A stretch of DNA of 64,000 nucleotides from Arthrobacter sp. 35W. GTDB taxonomy: Bacteria; Actinomycetota; Actinomycetes; Actinomycetales; Micrococcaceae. The position numbers were made by a program, and so were the translations under genes. Below, in pieces: positions 49,339-58,565 of the stretch. The DNA lies in NCBI RefSeq assembly GCF_000482545.1, contig NZ_KI519454.1, forward strand, positions 1,834,954-1,898,953. The letters are read 5' to 3'. The notes below the pieces were generated by a model that did no database searches, was not told where the DNA came from, and saw only the letters and a program-made list of their open reading frames with translations. Numbering within the stretch: the stretch's first letter is position 1; the number at the start of each line of letters is the position of its first letter.

Positions 49339-50750
49339 GTGCCGTGCGGCTGGAATCCGACAGCGCTGAACTTGAGGAGATCTTCGAGTGGGCCCAGCGC
49401 ACCGCCGCCGAGTCGGTGGTCGACGACGGCGCCGTCGGCCCGCTCGATGTCTCCGAGGCAAACTCCGGACCCCCCAGGCAGGCGCCGTACCGCGCCAGCT
49501 ACCGGGCCGGGTATGCCCACCGCAGCGGCTACTACCTGCGCGACTTCGTCCACCAGGCGGTGGGGGCGCAATTGCTGGGCTGGCGGCGCCACAACACCGG
49601 CATGCTCAACGCCTTGCTGGCCACGGCCACGGCCGAGCATGGCGGCTGGCCGGTGTGGGCGCTGAACTTCGACGGCGAGACACCGCTGGCGATCGACTAC
49701 CGCTCCCCCGTCGAGTTTGTCCGCGAGGTGCCCGCCATCTTCGAAATGGTGGAGCTGGTGCATGTGCTGTACCGCTGGACGGGCGATGCGCAGCTGCTGG
49801 AACACCGGGGCTTCTGGCGCAACACCTTGGGCGCCTTCGTTGCGGCCCACGATACGCACCGTCCCAACGGTGTGGCCGAGGGCAGCGGCCTGGGCATCTT
49901 CCAGGGGGCGGCCAGCTACAACGAGCACCCCACCGCACGTTTCCGCGAGGCAGGGGATGCCTTCGGCGCGCAGTATGCAGCCACCCTGCATGCCGCAGCG
50001 CTGGAGCGGGCGTGCGGCGATCCCGACGCCGCCACGCAATTCGAGCAGACGGGGCGGACGTTGGCGGAGTATTTCCGCAGCTCATGGAGCCGCAACGGCA
50101 CCGACGACGCCGTCGTCAATGGTTGGACCGTCGACGGCGAAGCTGTCACCCAGTGGGGCCGGGAGACCACCTGGTTCATGCCGCTCAAGGGGCTGTTTGA
50201 CGGCGATCCGCGCTCGGCACCGCTGTTGGCGGAGATCGACAGACTGTGCTCCGACCCCATCGGTGCACCGGCCAACATCGAGGCGTTGACCTACGTGCCC
50301 GATCTCTACCTGCGCCATGGGGACGCGGACACCGCGTGGCGCTGGATGCGTGAAATCTACAGCCGACGGAACGACGCGCATGAGGTGCCGCAGCAGCGGC
50401 TGAACGGTTCCTACCCGGAGGTGTCCTTTACGCTCGTGTCCCAGATTGTCGCCGGAATGCTCGGCGTGCAGCCCAACGCGGCCGGACGCACGGTTACGAC
50501 CCGCACCATCCTGCCCGCCGGCGTCACCCGGCTGGAGGTCTTTGACATCCCGTTCGGCGAAGGCACCATCGACGCCGGGACTGCCAACGGCGCGCTGTGG
50601 CTGAGGAACGGCACCGGACATCCGCTTCAGTGGCAGATAGTTGCGGGGTCGCAGCCCGGGTTCCAGGACCCCCACCTCGACGTGTCGGGCACGGGCACCT
50701 TCGCAGTGACCCTTGCGCCAGGTGAACGCCGTTCTCTGCCAATGCCATGA
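49335..50750 (+). CDS. Six-hairpin glycosidase-like protein, family unassigned
   Basis: A 471-residue protein that looks like an (alpha/alpha)6-barrel carbohydrate-active enzyme. It has repeated amphipathic helices with aromatic and acidic motifs (RSGYYLRDFVHQAVGAQLLG, EHGGWPVWALNFDGETPLAI, GRETTWFMPLKGLFDG) and a beta-rich C-terminal cap (GVTRLEVFDIPFGEG). Position and motifs suggest a hydrolase or phosphorylase acting with the alpha-galactosidase, but I cannot assign a GH number. Its ATG overlaps the GH36 stop by 4 nt (ATGA), so the two proteins are made together. No signal peptide is present. Confidence 0.75.
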   Translation: MSAVRLESDSAELEEIFEWAQRTAAESVVDDGAVGPLDVSEANSGPPRQAPYRASYRAGYAHRSGYYLRDFVHQAVGAQLLGWRRHNTGMLNALLATATAEHGGWPVWALNFDGETPLAIDYRSPVEFVREVPAIFEMVELVHVLYRWTGDAQLLEHRGFWRNTLGAFVAAHDTHRPNGVAEGSGLGIFQGAASYNEHPTARFREAGDAFGAQYAATLHAAALERACGDPDAATQFEQTGRTLAEYFRSSWSRNGTDDAVVNGWTVDGEAVTQWGRETTWFMPLKGLFDGDPRSAPLLAEIDRLCSDPIGAPANIEALTYVPDLYLRHGDADTAWRWMREIYSRRNDAHEVPQQRLNGSYPEVSFTLVSQIVAGMLGVQPNAAGRTVTTRTILPAGVTRLEVFDIPFGEGTIDAGTANGALWLRNGTGHPLQWQIVAGSQPGFQDPHLDVSGTGTFAVTLAPGERRSLPMP

Positions 50751-50786
50751 GCATTTGGACTGCTTCGCCTGCGGTGGCCGGTTGAA

Positions 50787-50826
50787 CCGCCCCGGTGCGC
50801 GCCTTAAACGGCGCGCACCGGGGCGG
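50787..50826. terminator. Bidirectional hairpin overlapping the lacI-type stop codon
   Basis: A perfect 17-bp stem (50787-50803 with 50810-50826) around a 6-nt AT loop (TTAAAC). It lies between convergent genes. The TAA stop of the leftward LacI gene is formed by the loop, so its last codons lie within the right arm. Confidence 0.8.
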
Positions 50827-51874
50827 TGGACTGCCGCACTGTCAGCGACGGCTCCATGAAGAGCTCGGCGGTGCTCACCTTGCGGTTGTGGACCATGCTG
50901 ACCACGGTGCGGGTGATCGCCTGGGAGAGGTGCTCCACGGGCTGGCTGACACTTGTCAACGGCGGGTCGGTGAACTCCAGAATGAACGAATCGTTGTAGC
51001 CAATCACCGAGACGTCCTCGGGAACGCGCATCCCCCGCCGCTTGATTGCCCGAATGGCACCGAGCGCCATGTCATCGCTCGAAGCCACAATCGCTGTGAC
51101 GTCCAGGTCGAGCAGCGCATCGGCGGCGTGCCTGCCGCCGTCGACGCTGAAGTGCTGCCGCAGCACAAAATCCTCCGCGCTCTCGATGTTGTGGCCATCC
51201 ATCGAGTTCAGGAAACCCTCCACCCTCCGGTCCGCGGGGATGTTGCCGACAGGCCCGGCACACATGCCGATCCGGCGGTGCCCCAGCGTGTAGAGGTGGT
51301 CAACGGCAAGTTCGGCCGCGCGCCAGTCATCAGTGGAGACCACGGGGGATTCACCCTCCGCGAATCCCCCGTTGACGCAGAGGTAGGGAATGCCGCGGGA
51401 TTCCAGCAGCGCCCGGGCAGAATCGTCGGCGTTCACCAGAGTATTGCTCGATGACAGGAAGATGGCGGCCACAATGCCCGTATCGACGAAGGCCTCCACA
51501 TAGTCCCGTTCATAGACGGAGCCAGGCAGGACCGGACCGATCACGGCACGCAGGCCATGCGGGCTCAATTCGGCCTCGATGGCGTTGCACATCTCGCCGA
51601 AGAACGGGGTCTTCAGACCCGGCACCAGGACCAGAACGATCTCTCCCTTGAGGGTGCGTTCATAGCCGATCTCCCGAAGGGCATCCTCAACCTGCTCCCG
51701 CGTCCGCTGCGAGACGCCGTACTTGCGGTTGAGCACGCGGCTCACGGTCGCCTCGCTGACGCCTGCCAATGCGGCCACCTCGGAGAGCTTGGCCGAGCCT
51801 GCAGGCGACCGGGCTTTCTTCCCGGATTGCTGCAAACGCCCCTCGGGCAGTTCGGAAACTCGCGCGTCAGTCAT
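50804..51874 (-). CDS. LacI family transcriptional regulator
   Basis: A 356-residue LacI/GalR repressor. An N-terminal extension of about 28 residues precedes the DNA-binding helices (KLSEVAALAGVSEATVSRVL, RKYGVSQRTREQVEDALREI). The periplasmic-binding-like effector domain follows (VLVLVPGLKTPFFGEM, IVASSDDMALGAIRAI, PPLTSVSQPVEHLSQAI). It closes the galactoside cluster and probably controls it. A GAAAGCGCTTGC site upstream of its own gene suggests autoregulation. Confidence 0.93.
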   Translation of the reverse strand: MTDARVSELPEGRLQQSGKKARSPAGSAKLSEVAALAGVSEATVSRVLNRKYGVSQRTREQVEDALREIGYERTLKGEIVLVLVPGLKTPFFGEMCNAIEAELSPHGLRAVIGPVLPGSVYERDYVEAFVDTGIVAAIFLSSSNTLVNADDSARALLESRGIPYLCVNGGFAEGESPVVSTDDWRAAELAVDHLYTLGHRRIGMCAGPVGNIPADRRVEGFLNSMDGHNIESAEDFVLRQHFSVDGGRHAADALLDLDVTAIVASSDDMALGAIRAIKRRGMRVPEDVSVIGYNDSFILEFTDPPLTSVSQPVEHLSQAITRTVVSMVHNRKVSTAELFMEPSLTVRQSTAPVRAV

Positions 51875-51920
51875 AACAGTCCATTATGGTCGATCCGGTC
51901 TCGAAACCTGCGGACGACAG

Positions 51921-51932
51921 CGAAAGCGCTTG
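51921..51932. promoter_or_regulatory. LacI-type operator upstream of the LacI regulator
   Basis: CGAAAGCGCTTG is nearly symmetric around a central CG and matches the general LacI/GalR operator pattern (AANCGNTT with flanking arms). It lies 47-58 nt upstream of the regulator start. The remaining sequence up to 52122 shows no gene. Confidence 0.6.
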
Positions 51933-52122
51933 CCCTGTGACGGACAGGAACCACATTGGCGTGCACTATCCCTCAAGCTCCGCGGGCCGGAACCGCAGCT
52001 CCCGCTGGGTGCTCCGCAACGGCGAGCCACCGAAGGGCAGGTCCTCCAGGGCAATCACCGCTGCCGGCTCCCGTGCCGCGGTCTCCTGTACCTCCGGGGA
52101 CCGGCACCACTGGCGGCCCGCT

Positions 52123-53730
52123 TCACCGGGTGAGGCGTACGGTGAGGGCGTGCTCGAGGATGCTGTAGTCCGCGGCACCCGTCCGCAGGGTGATGCCGTC
52201 CTGAAGCCAGTCCGGATACTCGGGCGGGGTGGTGTCCAGCGGTTCGGGCGGGTAGTAGCGGCCCGCGGGTGAGGTCCAGCCCGGGCGCCCGGTCTCGGTC
52301 ATCTGCGGTGTCCAGCCCCGGATCCCGGGCCCGGCGGGACCGCTTCCTCCCTGTTTTGTTTTCTGGGGGTTTGTCTTTGTGGGGCCGGTGCGGGTTTTGC
52401 CGTCCTTATGGTGTTTGACGAGGTGGTGCTTGGGGCATTCGCTGGCCAGGTTGTCCTCGCGGGTTTTTCCGCCGTGTTCCCAGGCCAGCAGGTGGTCCAG
52501 CTGGGTGTCGGCGGTGACGGTGGTGCAGCCGGGGAACGTGCAGGTCCTGTCCCTGGCCCGCAGCCAGGCCCGCATGGCCTCGCTCACCCGGTAGGTGCCC
52601 GGTGAGAGCGCCACCGGCTCCCCGCTGTGCGGGTCCGTGAGCAGGCGTTGGAACGAGGGGGCCTGCGCGGCCAGCCGGCGGGCGATCGAGGCCGGGACGG
52701 GCCCGCACCCCTCCAGCTCGGCCGGCCCGTCGGAGACGCCCAGCAGGGACAGGATGGGCACGGTGAGAAGGATCTGGGCCCGGGGTGCCGGGTGCCCGGC
52801 GGCGGCGTCGGCGCAGTCCTGGCCCAGGAGCAGGGCCGCGGCGACGTCCAGGCGCAGCTGGGCCAGGGTGCGCGGCTCGGCGGGGCCCTGCAGGGCCCTG
52901 GCGGCGGCGGTGGCGTGGTTCCACACGGCCTGGGCCGTTTCGGCGGGCAGGTACAGGCCCAGGTAGGACATGCCGTCCCGGCCCGGCTGCAGGTCCAGGC
53001 ACCTGCCCTCACGCGCCGCCGCGGCCCGGGTCTGGATGCTCCCGGGGTGCAGGCGTTCACGGCGGCGGTTGGCCGCGGCGGTGAACTTCGACACGGTCAC
53101 CCCGCAGGCGGCCTCGACCAGGTCGCGTTCGAACGCGTCGACCACGTCCCGCGGCATCTCGGGCACGTTCTGGACGGAGAGGACCTGGTCCAGGATGGCG
53201 AGGGCGTGCTGCCAAGAGAACCTGCCCGCCCCCAGCGCCTGAAGGGTGTGGGGGTGCTCGCGTACGAGCGCCACGCACTGGGCCCGCAGGTTCGCGGCGC
53301 TCCGTTCCGGGATGCACAACACGGCGGCCAGTTCGGCCGTGGTGGAGGCGTCGCCGATGCCCTGCTGCCGGGTGTCGAAGCCGAGGGCCGCTGCTTCGGC
53401 GGTGCCGGCGGCGGCGAGCCTGTCAATCAGGGCGGCCTTGCAGGCCGCGGTCCGGGCTTCGAGGGCTGCGACCTCGGCGAGGGCGTCAACACAGGCGCCA
53501 TAGTCCGCCCGCACCGCCCCAAGGGCGTCACGTGTTCCATCAAGGGTGCCGGCAAGGGCTTCGCCGGGGGTGCCGGCAAGGGCTTCGCCGGGGGTGCCGG
53601 CAAGGGCTTCGCCACGGGTGCCGGGGGCGGCCGGTGGCAGGGTGGGGAGCCTCAGCGCGGCCAATTGCTCCGCCATCGTCGGCCCTGCCGTGGTGGCGGC
53701 GCCACCGGAAGTGCCGACCGGAACGCTCAT
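52123..53730 (-). CDS. DUF222 / HNH endonuclease domain protein with internal repeats
   Basis: A 535-residue protein of the large actinobacterial DUF222-HNH group (13E12-repeat type). DUF222 spans about 90-370. The C-terminal HNH motif is CTFPGCTTVTADTQLDHLLA followed by WEHGGKTREDNLASECPKHH, with the Cys pairs, the catalytic His in QLDH and the final HH. The N-terminus contains three tandem GEALAGTP/GTPGEALA units encoded by 24-bp DNA repeats. These genes occur in many copies per genome and are suspected to be mobile, but their substrate and role are unknown. The C-terminal 90 residues are Pro/Gly-rich. Confidence 0.88.
   Translation of the reverse strand: MSVPVGTSGGAATTAGPTMAEQLAALRLPTLPPAAPGTRGEALAGTPGEALAGTPGEALAGTLDGTRDALGAVRADYGACVDALAEVAALEARTAACKAALIDRLAAAGTAEAAALGFDTRQQGIGDASTTAELAAVLCIPERSAANLRAQCVALVREHPHTLQALGAGRFSWQHALAILDQVLSVQNVPEMPRDVVDAFERDLVEAACGVTVSKFTAAANRRRERLHPGSIQTRAAAAREGRCLDLQPGRDGMSYLGLYLPAETAQAVWNHATAAARALQGPAEPRTLAQLRLDVAAALLLGQDCADAAAGHPAPRAQILLTVPILSLLGVSDGPAELEGCGPVPASIARRLAAQAPSFQRLLTDPHSGEPVALSPGTYRVSEAMRAWLRARDRTCTFPGCTTVTADTQLDHLLAWEHGGKTREDNLASECPKHHLVKHHKDGKTRTGPTKTNPQKTKQGGSGPAGPGIRGWTPQMTETGRPGWTSPAGRYYPPEPLDTTPPEYPDWLQDGITLRTGAADYSILEHALTVRLTR
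53545..53616. repeat. Three tandem 24-bp repeats inside the DUF222-HNH gene
   Basis: Units 53545-53568, 53569-53592 and 53593-53616; the first two are identical and the third differs only in its last three bases. Being a multiple of three, copy-number changes keep the reading frame and would lengthen or shorten the Ala/Gly-rich N-terminal linker by 8 residues. Confidence 0.9.
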
Positions 53731-53828
53731 GATCTTATTCTATTCCATATTTGCTGATTAGAACAGGTGTGCGAGTAAAATTCCCGCCAAGAACCGCCTC
53801 CGAAAAGAGCCTCCGGGGACTGCGCCTG

Positions 53829-54036
53829 CAGCACGTCCAGCCCATCACAGCGGACCTGGACGCCGGGCAGCTTCTTGGCGGCGTTGGCGGCCTTCAGCGT
53901 CCGTAGGCGGGCTGTCATCTGGCGGGCCTGGCCGAAAGGGAAGAACAGCAGGTGCGGTAGCCCTTGTTCCCGTTGAGCGGCGCGGGGCCGACGGTGCGGA
54001 CGGACTCCGGCAGATCAAGCGCTGCCACAAACCCGA
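53829..54036 (-). pseudogene. Decayed fragment of the priA 3' end
   Basis: About 208 bp aligns with the end of the intact priA gene (61170-61377) at roughly 87 percent identity by eye. Translated pieces are AALDLPESVRTVGPAPLNGN and MTARLRTLKAANAAKKLPGV, followed by QVRCDGLDVL. A one-base deletion (near 53950, CAGGTGCGG against CAGGGTGCGG) breaks the frame between them and the stop codon is lost. The upstream two-thirds of priA are absent. The rest of the gap 53731-54263 shows no credible gene. The orientation is the same as in intact priA. Confidence 0.85.
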
Positions 54037-54263
54037 CCCCGGCGGGCCGGGGGCGCATAGTGCTCGGGCAGCGCGGACACCTGCTTCGTGCCTTGGCGGC
54101 CCGGCGCTCTAGGGTTCCCTCTGCAGGTCCGCCCGGGTGATGGACAGAAAAGCCACCAGAACGGCTATGGCCGCCGTCAACGGCCAGGGACATTCCGGCG
54201 GTGGAGCCGGAGCGTGGCTTGCCAGATAGGCAGCGGCTGACCACGGTGCGCGCACCACATCTA

Positions 54264-55142
54264 TTAGGACGGGATTGTCCCCACCGAGAGGTGCAGGGCC
54301 CACTCGAGCGGACGCCCGCTCGACACCGTGAGCACCCGCTGCTGCCCCACCGCGGTGGAGAGCAGCTCGCCCCAGCCCGTGGAGGGCTCGATCGCGAGCA
54401 CTGGCCCGGCGGCAAACTCTCCGTTGTCCCAGAACAGGCCAAGATACGGCAGCTGGGAAGCGTCCCAGTCAATCCTCAGGGCGCGGCCGGCGCCGTCGTG
54501 CAGCACGGCGGCGTCCGCCCGGACCTCGGGATCGACAAAGGCCTTCATCGACGTACTCGGCGTCAAAACCCGGTGCAGCGGACTGCTGGGGAAGGCGCGG
54601 GCCTCCCCCAGCCGCGGATGCATCTCCACCAGCGCCGGCGCGATCGGCATGCCGCCCGATTCCAGGGAAACTGCCGCGCCCTCGCCGGCAGCGAATTGCG
54701 GATGCGCACACCACAGCAGCGGCACCGGGCCTGCCGCCGTCGTGCTGGCACGGTAGCTGAAGACCAGCCCCGTGGCGCTGGCCGCGATGGTGCGCTCCAG
54801 CAGGATCGGCAGGCTGGACAGCTCCACCGAGGTTGCCAGCCGGGAAGATGAGGCCGCGTCAACCGTCCACGGTACATTCCACACGTCGCCGTGGTCGGGC
54901 AGTTCCGCCAGTTGGTTCCCGGCGGCGTCCACCAGGCCGGGGTCCGTCTGAACCGTCGGCGCCACCTCGTCCCAGCCGCCCATGCCCTCCCGCACAAAGC
55001 TTTGGCCGGACCCGGGCACGGCGGTCCGTTCGGAGGCAGCCAGCCACTCGCGGCCGTCGTCGCCGCGCAGGCTCACGATGCGGGCGCCCCGGTCCGGCTG
55101 CACTTCGCAGCGCAGACCGGGGCCGCTCACCAGCACACTCAT
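54264..55142 (-). CDS. Aldose 1-epimerase-like (galactose mutarotase fold) protein
   Basis: A 292-residue beta-sandwich protein resembling aldose epimerases: GLRCEVQPDRGARIVSLRGD, SFVREGMGGWDEVAPTV, LWCAHPQFAAGEGAA and LPYLGLFWDNGEFAAGPVLA. The central His-containing PLLWCAHPQF and a later Glu (AIEPSTGWGEL) are where mutarotase catalytic residues would lie. Its start overlaps the stop of the huge DUF5107 gene by 4 nt, so they are co-translated. It probably interconverts sugar anomers or binds a sugar in the same pathway. Confidence 0.8.
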   Translation of the reverse strand: MSVLVSGPGLRCEVQPDRGARIVSLRGDDGREWLAASERTAVPGSGQSFVREGMGGWDEVAPTVQTDPGLVDAAGNQLAELPDHGDVWNVPWTVDAASSSRLATSVELSSLPILLERTIAASATGLVFSYRASTTAAGPVPLLWCAHPQFAAGEGAAVSLESGGMPIAPALVEMHPRLGEARAFPSSPLHRVLTPSTSMKAFVDPEVRADAAVLHDGAGRALRIDWDASQLPYLGLFWDNGEFAAGPVLAIEPSTGWGELLSTAVGQQRVLTVSSGRPLEWALHLSVGTIPS

Positions 55143-58100
55143 CCAGGCAGGCCTCGGAGCACGGCCAGCTGCGCGCGCAATTGCGCAATCAGGCGGTCGC
55201 GCCCATCCTGCGGATCCTCGGTGAAGAGCAGCATGGTCGGCAGAGACGTGGCAAAGAAATCGATCGTGGCCGGCGTTCCAGACAGTTCATCGATGTAGCC
55301 GGCAATGCCATCGGCCATCTGCCGTGCCTCCTGTGTGCGGCCAAGGTTCTGCAGGGCCAGCGCGGAGTAGTAGCTTTGTTCGCTGTAGCTCTGGACGTTC
55401 ATCGCCTGGAAATCCCCGCGGAAGGACGCGGAGTGCTCCCACGCCGCAGCGGCCTCAGCTGTGCGGCCCAGTGCGGCGAGGGCATCGCCGCGCAGGAGCT
55501 GCAGTCTTGCCGAATTGGCCAGCGGATGCCGCGCCTCGCCAAGGGAAGCGGGACTCTCGATCGCCGAATTCAACCACCCGAGAGCGGCCGCTGCGTCCCC
55601 GGCTTCCAGTGCCGCTTCGGCAAGGGCGGTGTTGGCGGCATCCCAGGCCTCCAGTGCCTGGCCCTCGCCACCCTCCCACGGTTGGAAGACACGTGCGAGC
55701 AGCACGCCGCGGGCATCGGCAGCCCGGCCGGAGTCCGTGAGCAGGCCGGCTTGGACGATGCTGAGGTCATCTCGCGAGGAAACCAGATTTCCATGCTCCT
55801 CCAAAAGCTGCAGCCGCGACTGCGCCGAGGCGCCGAGGCGGGCGGTGAGCTCGTCGTATTCAAAGAGCAGCTTCGCATCCTCCGGGGCCAGCACCCGCGC
55901 ACGTTCGTAGCATTCCAGGGCGCGGCCGCCGTCGCCCTCCACGTTGTAGGCGGCGATGCCAAGGTTGCGCAGCAGGATCACCACGGAGTCCCGGTCCTGG
56001 CTGGTGAGCCCCTCGACAGCTGCGGCAGGCAGGTTCGCCGCTGCATGCTGCCACAGTTCGATCGCCTCGGCGTAGCGGCGCTTGTCGTAGTGCCAATTGC
56101 CCAGCAGCATGGCCGCCAGGGCGTCGCCGTCGTCCTGGCCGAGGGCGGCTTGGAGGGCGGCAATGTCGGCGGGGCGGGAGGGCTGGCACAGGGTGCGGTC
56201 CACGGACTGCGCCAAGCTTCTTGCCATCTGGGCATCATCACCCTGACCGGCCGCGTCGAGCAGCGCGGCGCGGTGGTAGTGCACCAGCGGCGCCACCTGC
56301 ACCTGGCCCAAAGCGTTGTGCTGCGCCGCGGAGGCGGCGAGGGCGAGCACCCGCAGGGCATCCTCGCTGAATCCGGCACTCGCGTACTCCAGGGCAACAT
56401 CGAGGAGCGTGGGGGCATCCGCGGTCAACGGCAGTCCGGCCAGGTCGCGCGCCCACTGGTCCAGCGGGTCGCGGTGGAGGGTCGCGGCAATGCGGCCTTC
56501 AGCCGCGGCCGTGCGTCCCTGGGCACGCAGCACCCGGGCCAGCAGATCGGCCGCCTGCAGGTGCTCGCCATCCAGGGACAGCACCTCGCGCAGTTCGACG
56601 GCGGCGGCGTCGAACTTCCCCGCACGGGCCTTCAGCCGGGCCAGGGCGAACCGGGCCGGCACCCGCCACGCCGAATTCCAGCTCGCCTTCGCAAGGAAGC
56701 GCTCGGCCTCGCCGTCGCGCCCCGTCCGAGTAAGGATGATGCCGAGCCGGTAGTGCGCCTCCCCGTCGGCGGGGTTGGAGACATGGCCGGTGATGCGGGC
56801 AATGGCGGTGCGCAGCAGGCCTTCCGCCTGGGCAAAATCGCCCGCCCACGTGGCGCGTTCCGCCAGGGCAATGTTGGAGCGTACATCGCCGGGGTCGCGG
56901 CGCAGCGCTTCGCGCCAGTACGGCTCGGGCAGCCGTGTCGCGTGGCGGTACTGGCGCAGGTACTGTCCGATGAAGAACAACTCATCAACGGAACCAACCT
57001 CTTCCGGGGCCGGTGGCTCGGTGGCGGCGTCGGCAATCTCGCCGTCGGCGCTGGTCTGGGCCCGCGGCTGCCAGGAGATGAGCGTGGAGTCCTCCTGGCG
57101 AACCGTCAGCACCAGCCCGGTCGCCTCGAACCGCCCGGCCAGGGCCAGGGTGTGCACCAGGGGTGCGCCGGGGGCCAGGTCCAGCTTCTGGGTGTACAGC
57201 AGGTCCCCGTCCGCACTGTGCAGCTCGACGACGCTGCCGGGCAGCTGCTCGGCGGCACTGATGCCGAGGACGACGGCGGTGCCGGCCTCCCCCGGTTCCA
57301 CCTCCAGACGCACCGCAAGCTGAGTGGTGGCCTGGTGCGCCGGGCCGATCTGGTGGATCGGGTACCAGAACTGGCTGAAGGTCTTGGTCTCGCCCGGGGC
57401 AAGGAAGGAGAAATCGGGCTGGTTGTCGGTGAACATGCCGGCCATGAGCTCGATGTACGGCCCGTCGCCGTCGGTCAGTGCGGCATCCCAGGCGTGGCCG
57501 AACGGCGCATCGCCCCAGGTCCACATCTTCTTGCCGGGCGCGAAGTGCTTGTCGGCCCAGTGCACAAACCCCGCGCCGCGGCCGTGGTCGTAGCCGCCGA
57601 AGAAGTCGTCCTCGGTCTGGGTGACCATGTACGACGTCGGCACCGGGATGTTGCGGTACCAGTCGAGGCGGTCGCCATCGGGAACCTCCTCGGTGCGCTG
57701 CGCGGGGTAGTCGACGCCGTAGTAGCTGCCGGTGACGGCCGGGTAGCTGGCCGTTGCCCGCTTGGCGTGGTCGGCCACCTGGTCCACATCGGTGGGGAAG
57801 AACGCCTGGTAGTTCTCATCCACGGCGGCGGCGACATTGGCCCACCAGAGGAACGTCTGCGTCTCTTCGGTGCGGTTGTACAGCCGCACGCGCGCCTCGA
57901 TGGCGGCGCTGTCCGGCCGCAGGCGGATGCCGTGCATCCCCTTCATCCGGGTGAACGGATCGTGGTCGGAGCACCACACCGTCACAGCGCCGTCGTCCTC
58001 GTGCTCGATCTCGAAGTCGGTGGGCAGGAAGGTGGCCGGGCGGTGGTGCTGCGGCCAGTTGAACTCGACGCCGCCGGAGATCCACGGGCCGGCCAGGCCG

Positions 58101-58474
58101 ACGAGGGCGGGCTTGATGACGTTGTTGCGGTAGAAGAAGTCGTAGCCGGCCACCTTGTCGTAGCCAATGTGGATGCGTCCGCCAAGCTCGGGCAGGACCA
58201 CCACCCGCAGCCACTTGTTCTCCAGGTGCACGGCCGTCCAGGCGTGGGGCGCCTTCTCCTGGCTGACCCGCTCGTGGAACGGCAAGGGGAAGATGCCGCC
58301 GGTGGAGCCCTGGTAGACCCTTTGCTCGAAGAAGGCCGGCTTGGTGTCCGGGGCCAGCGGCATGTACGTGTCGATCACCAGCGGCTCGGACCAGCAGGCC
58401 ACGCCGCGTCCACGCAGCCCTGACGGCACAGGGGGCAGCTCAATGCGTGAAACACGGGAAGTATCGATAGTCAT
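55139..58474 (-). CDS. DUF5107 and tetratricopeptide-repeat protein
   Basis: A 1111-residue protein without a signal peptide. The N-terminal half (about 30-420) is DUF5107, a carbohydrate-related beta-sandwich: WLRVVVLPELGGRIHIGYDK, SGGVEFNWPQHHRPATFLPT, MWTWGDAPFGHAWDAAL. The C-terminal half (about 480-1100) is an array of helical TPR-like repeats (YWREALRRDPGDVRSNIALA, FAQAEGLLRTAIARI). The family often sits in sugar-degradation loci; a glycosidase, epimerase or sensor role is plausible but unknown. It forms an operon with the epimerase-like gene and is divergent from an AraC regulator. Confidence 0.85.
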   Translation of the reverse strand: MTIDTSRVSRIELPPVPSGLRGRGVACWSEPLVIDTYMPLAPDTKPAFFEQRVYQGSTGGIFPLPFHERVSQEKAPHAWTAVHLENKWLRVVVLPELGGRIHIGYDKVAGYDFFYRNNVIKPALVGLAGPWISGGVEFNWPQHHRPATFLPTDFEIEHEDDGAVTVWCSDHDPFTRMKGMHGIRLRPDSAAIEARVRLYNRTEETQTFLWWANVAAAVDENYQAFFPTDVDQVADHAKRATASYPAVTGSYYGVDYPAQRTEEVPDGDRLDWYRNIPVPTSYMVTQTEDDFFGGYDHGRGAGFVHWADKHFAPGKKMWTWGDAPFGHAWDAALTDGDGPYIELMAGMFTDNQPDFSFLAPGETKTFSQFWYPIHQIGPAHQATTQLAVRLEVEPGEAGTAVVLGISAAEQLPGSVVELHSADGDLLYTQKLDLAPGAPLVHTLALAGRFEATGLVLTVRQEDSTLISWQPRAQTSADGEIADAATEPPAPEEVGSVDELFFIGQYLRQYRHATRLPEPYWREALRRDPGDVRSNIALAERATWAGDFAQAEGLLRTAIARITGHVSNPADGEAHYRLGIILTRTGRDGEAERFLAKASWNSAWRVPARFALARLKARAGKFDAAAVELREVLSLDGEHLQAADLLARVLRAQGRTAAAEGRIAATLHRDPLDQWARDLAGLPLTADAPTLLDVALEYASAGFSEDALRVLALAASAAQHNALGQVQVAPLVHYHRAALLDAAGQGDDAQMARSLAQSVDRTLCQPSRPADIAALQAALGQDDGDALAAMLLGNWHYDKRRYAEAIELWQHAAANLPAAAVEGLTSQDRDSVVILLRNLGIAAYNVEGDGGRALECYERARVLAPEDAKLLFEYDELTARLGASAQSRLQLLEEHGNLVSSRDDLSIVQAGLLTDSGRAADARGVLLARVFQPWEGGEGQALEAWDAANTALAEAALEAGDAAAALGWLNSAIESPASLGEARHPLANSARLQLLRGDALAALGRTAEAAAAWEHSASFRGDFQAMNVQSYSEQSYYSALALQNLGRTQEARQMADGIAGYIDELSGTPATIDFFATSLPTMLLFTEDPQDGRDRLIAQLRAQLAVLRGLPG

Positions 58475-58565
58475 GGGACAAGCCTAGAAAAGGCTGAGTC
58501 CCGCCGAAAGCACCATTCCACCGGAGAAACTGGACAAAACAACTATTCTGAACGAAAGTAAACGG

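Noticed and set aside
53545-53616. CRISPR-like array
   Set aside because: The repeats are directly adjacent without spacers and lie in frame inside a gene, so they are a coding tandem repeat.
54109-54303. A 64-residue leftward frame with one hydrophobic stretch next to the priA fragment
   Set aside because: It overlaps the end of the epimerase-like gene on the same strand, lacks a ribosome-binding site and has no family resemblance; probably chance.
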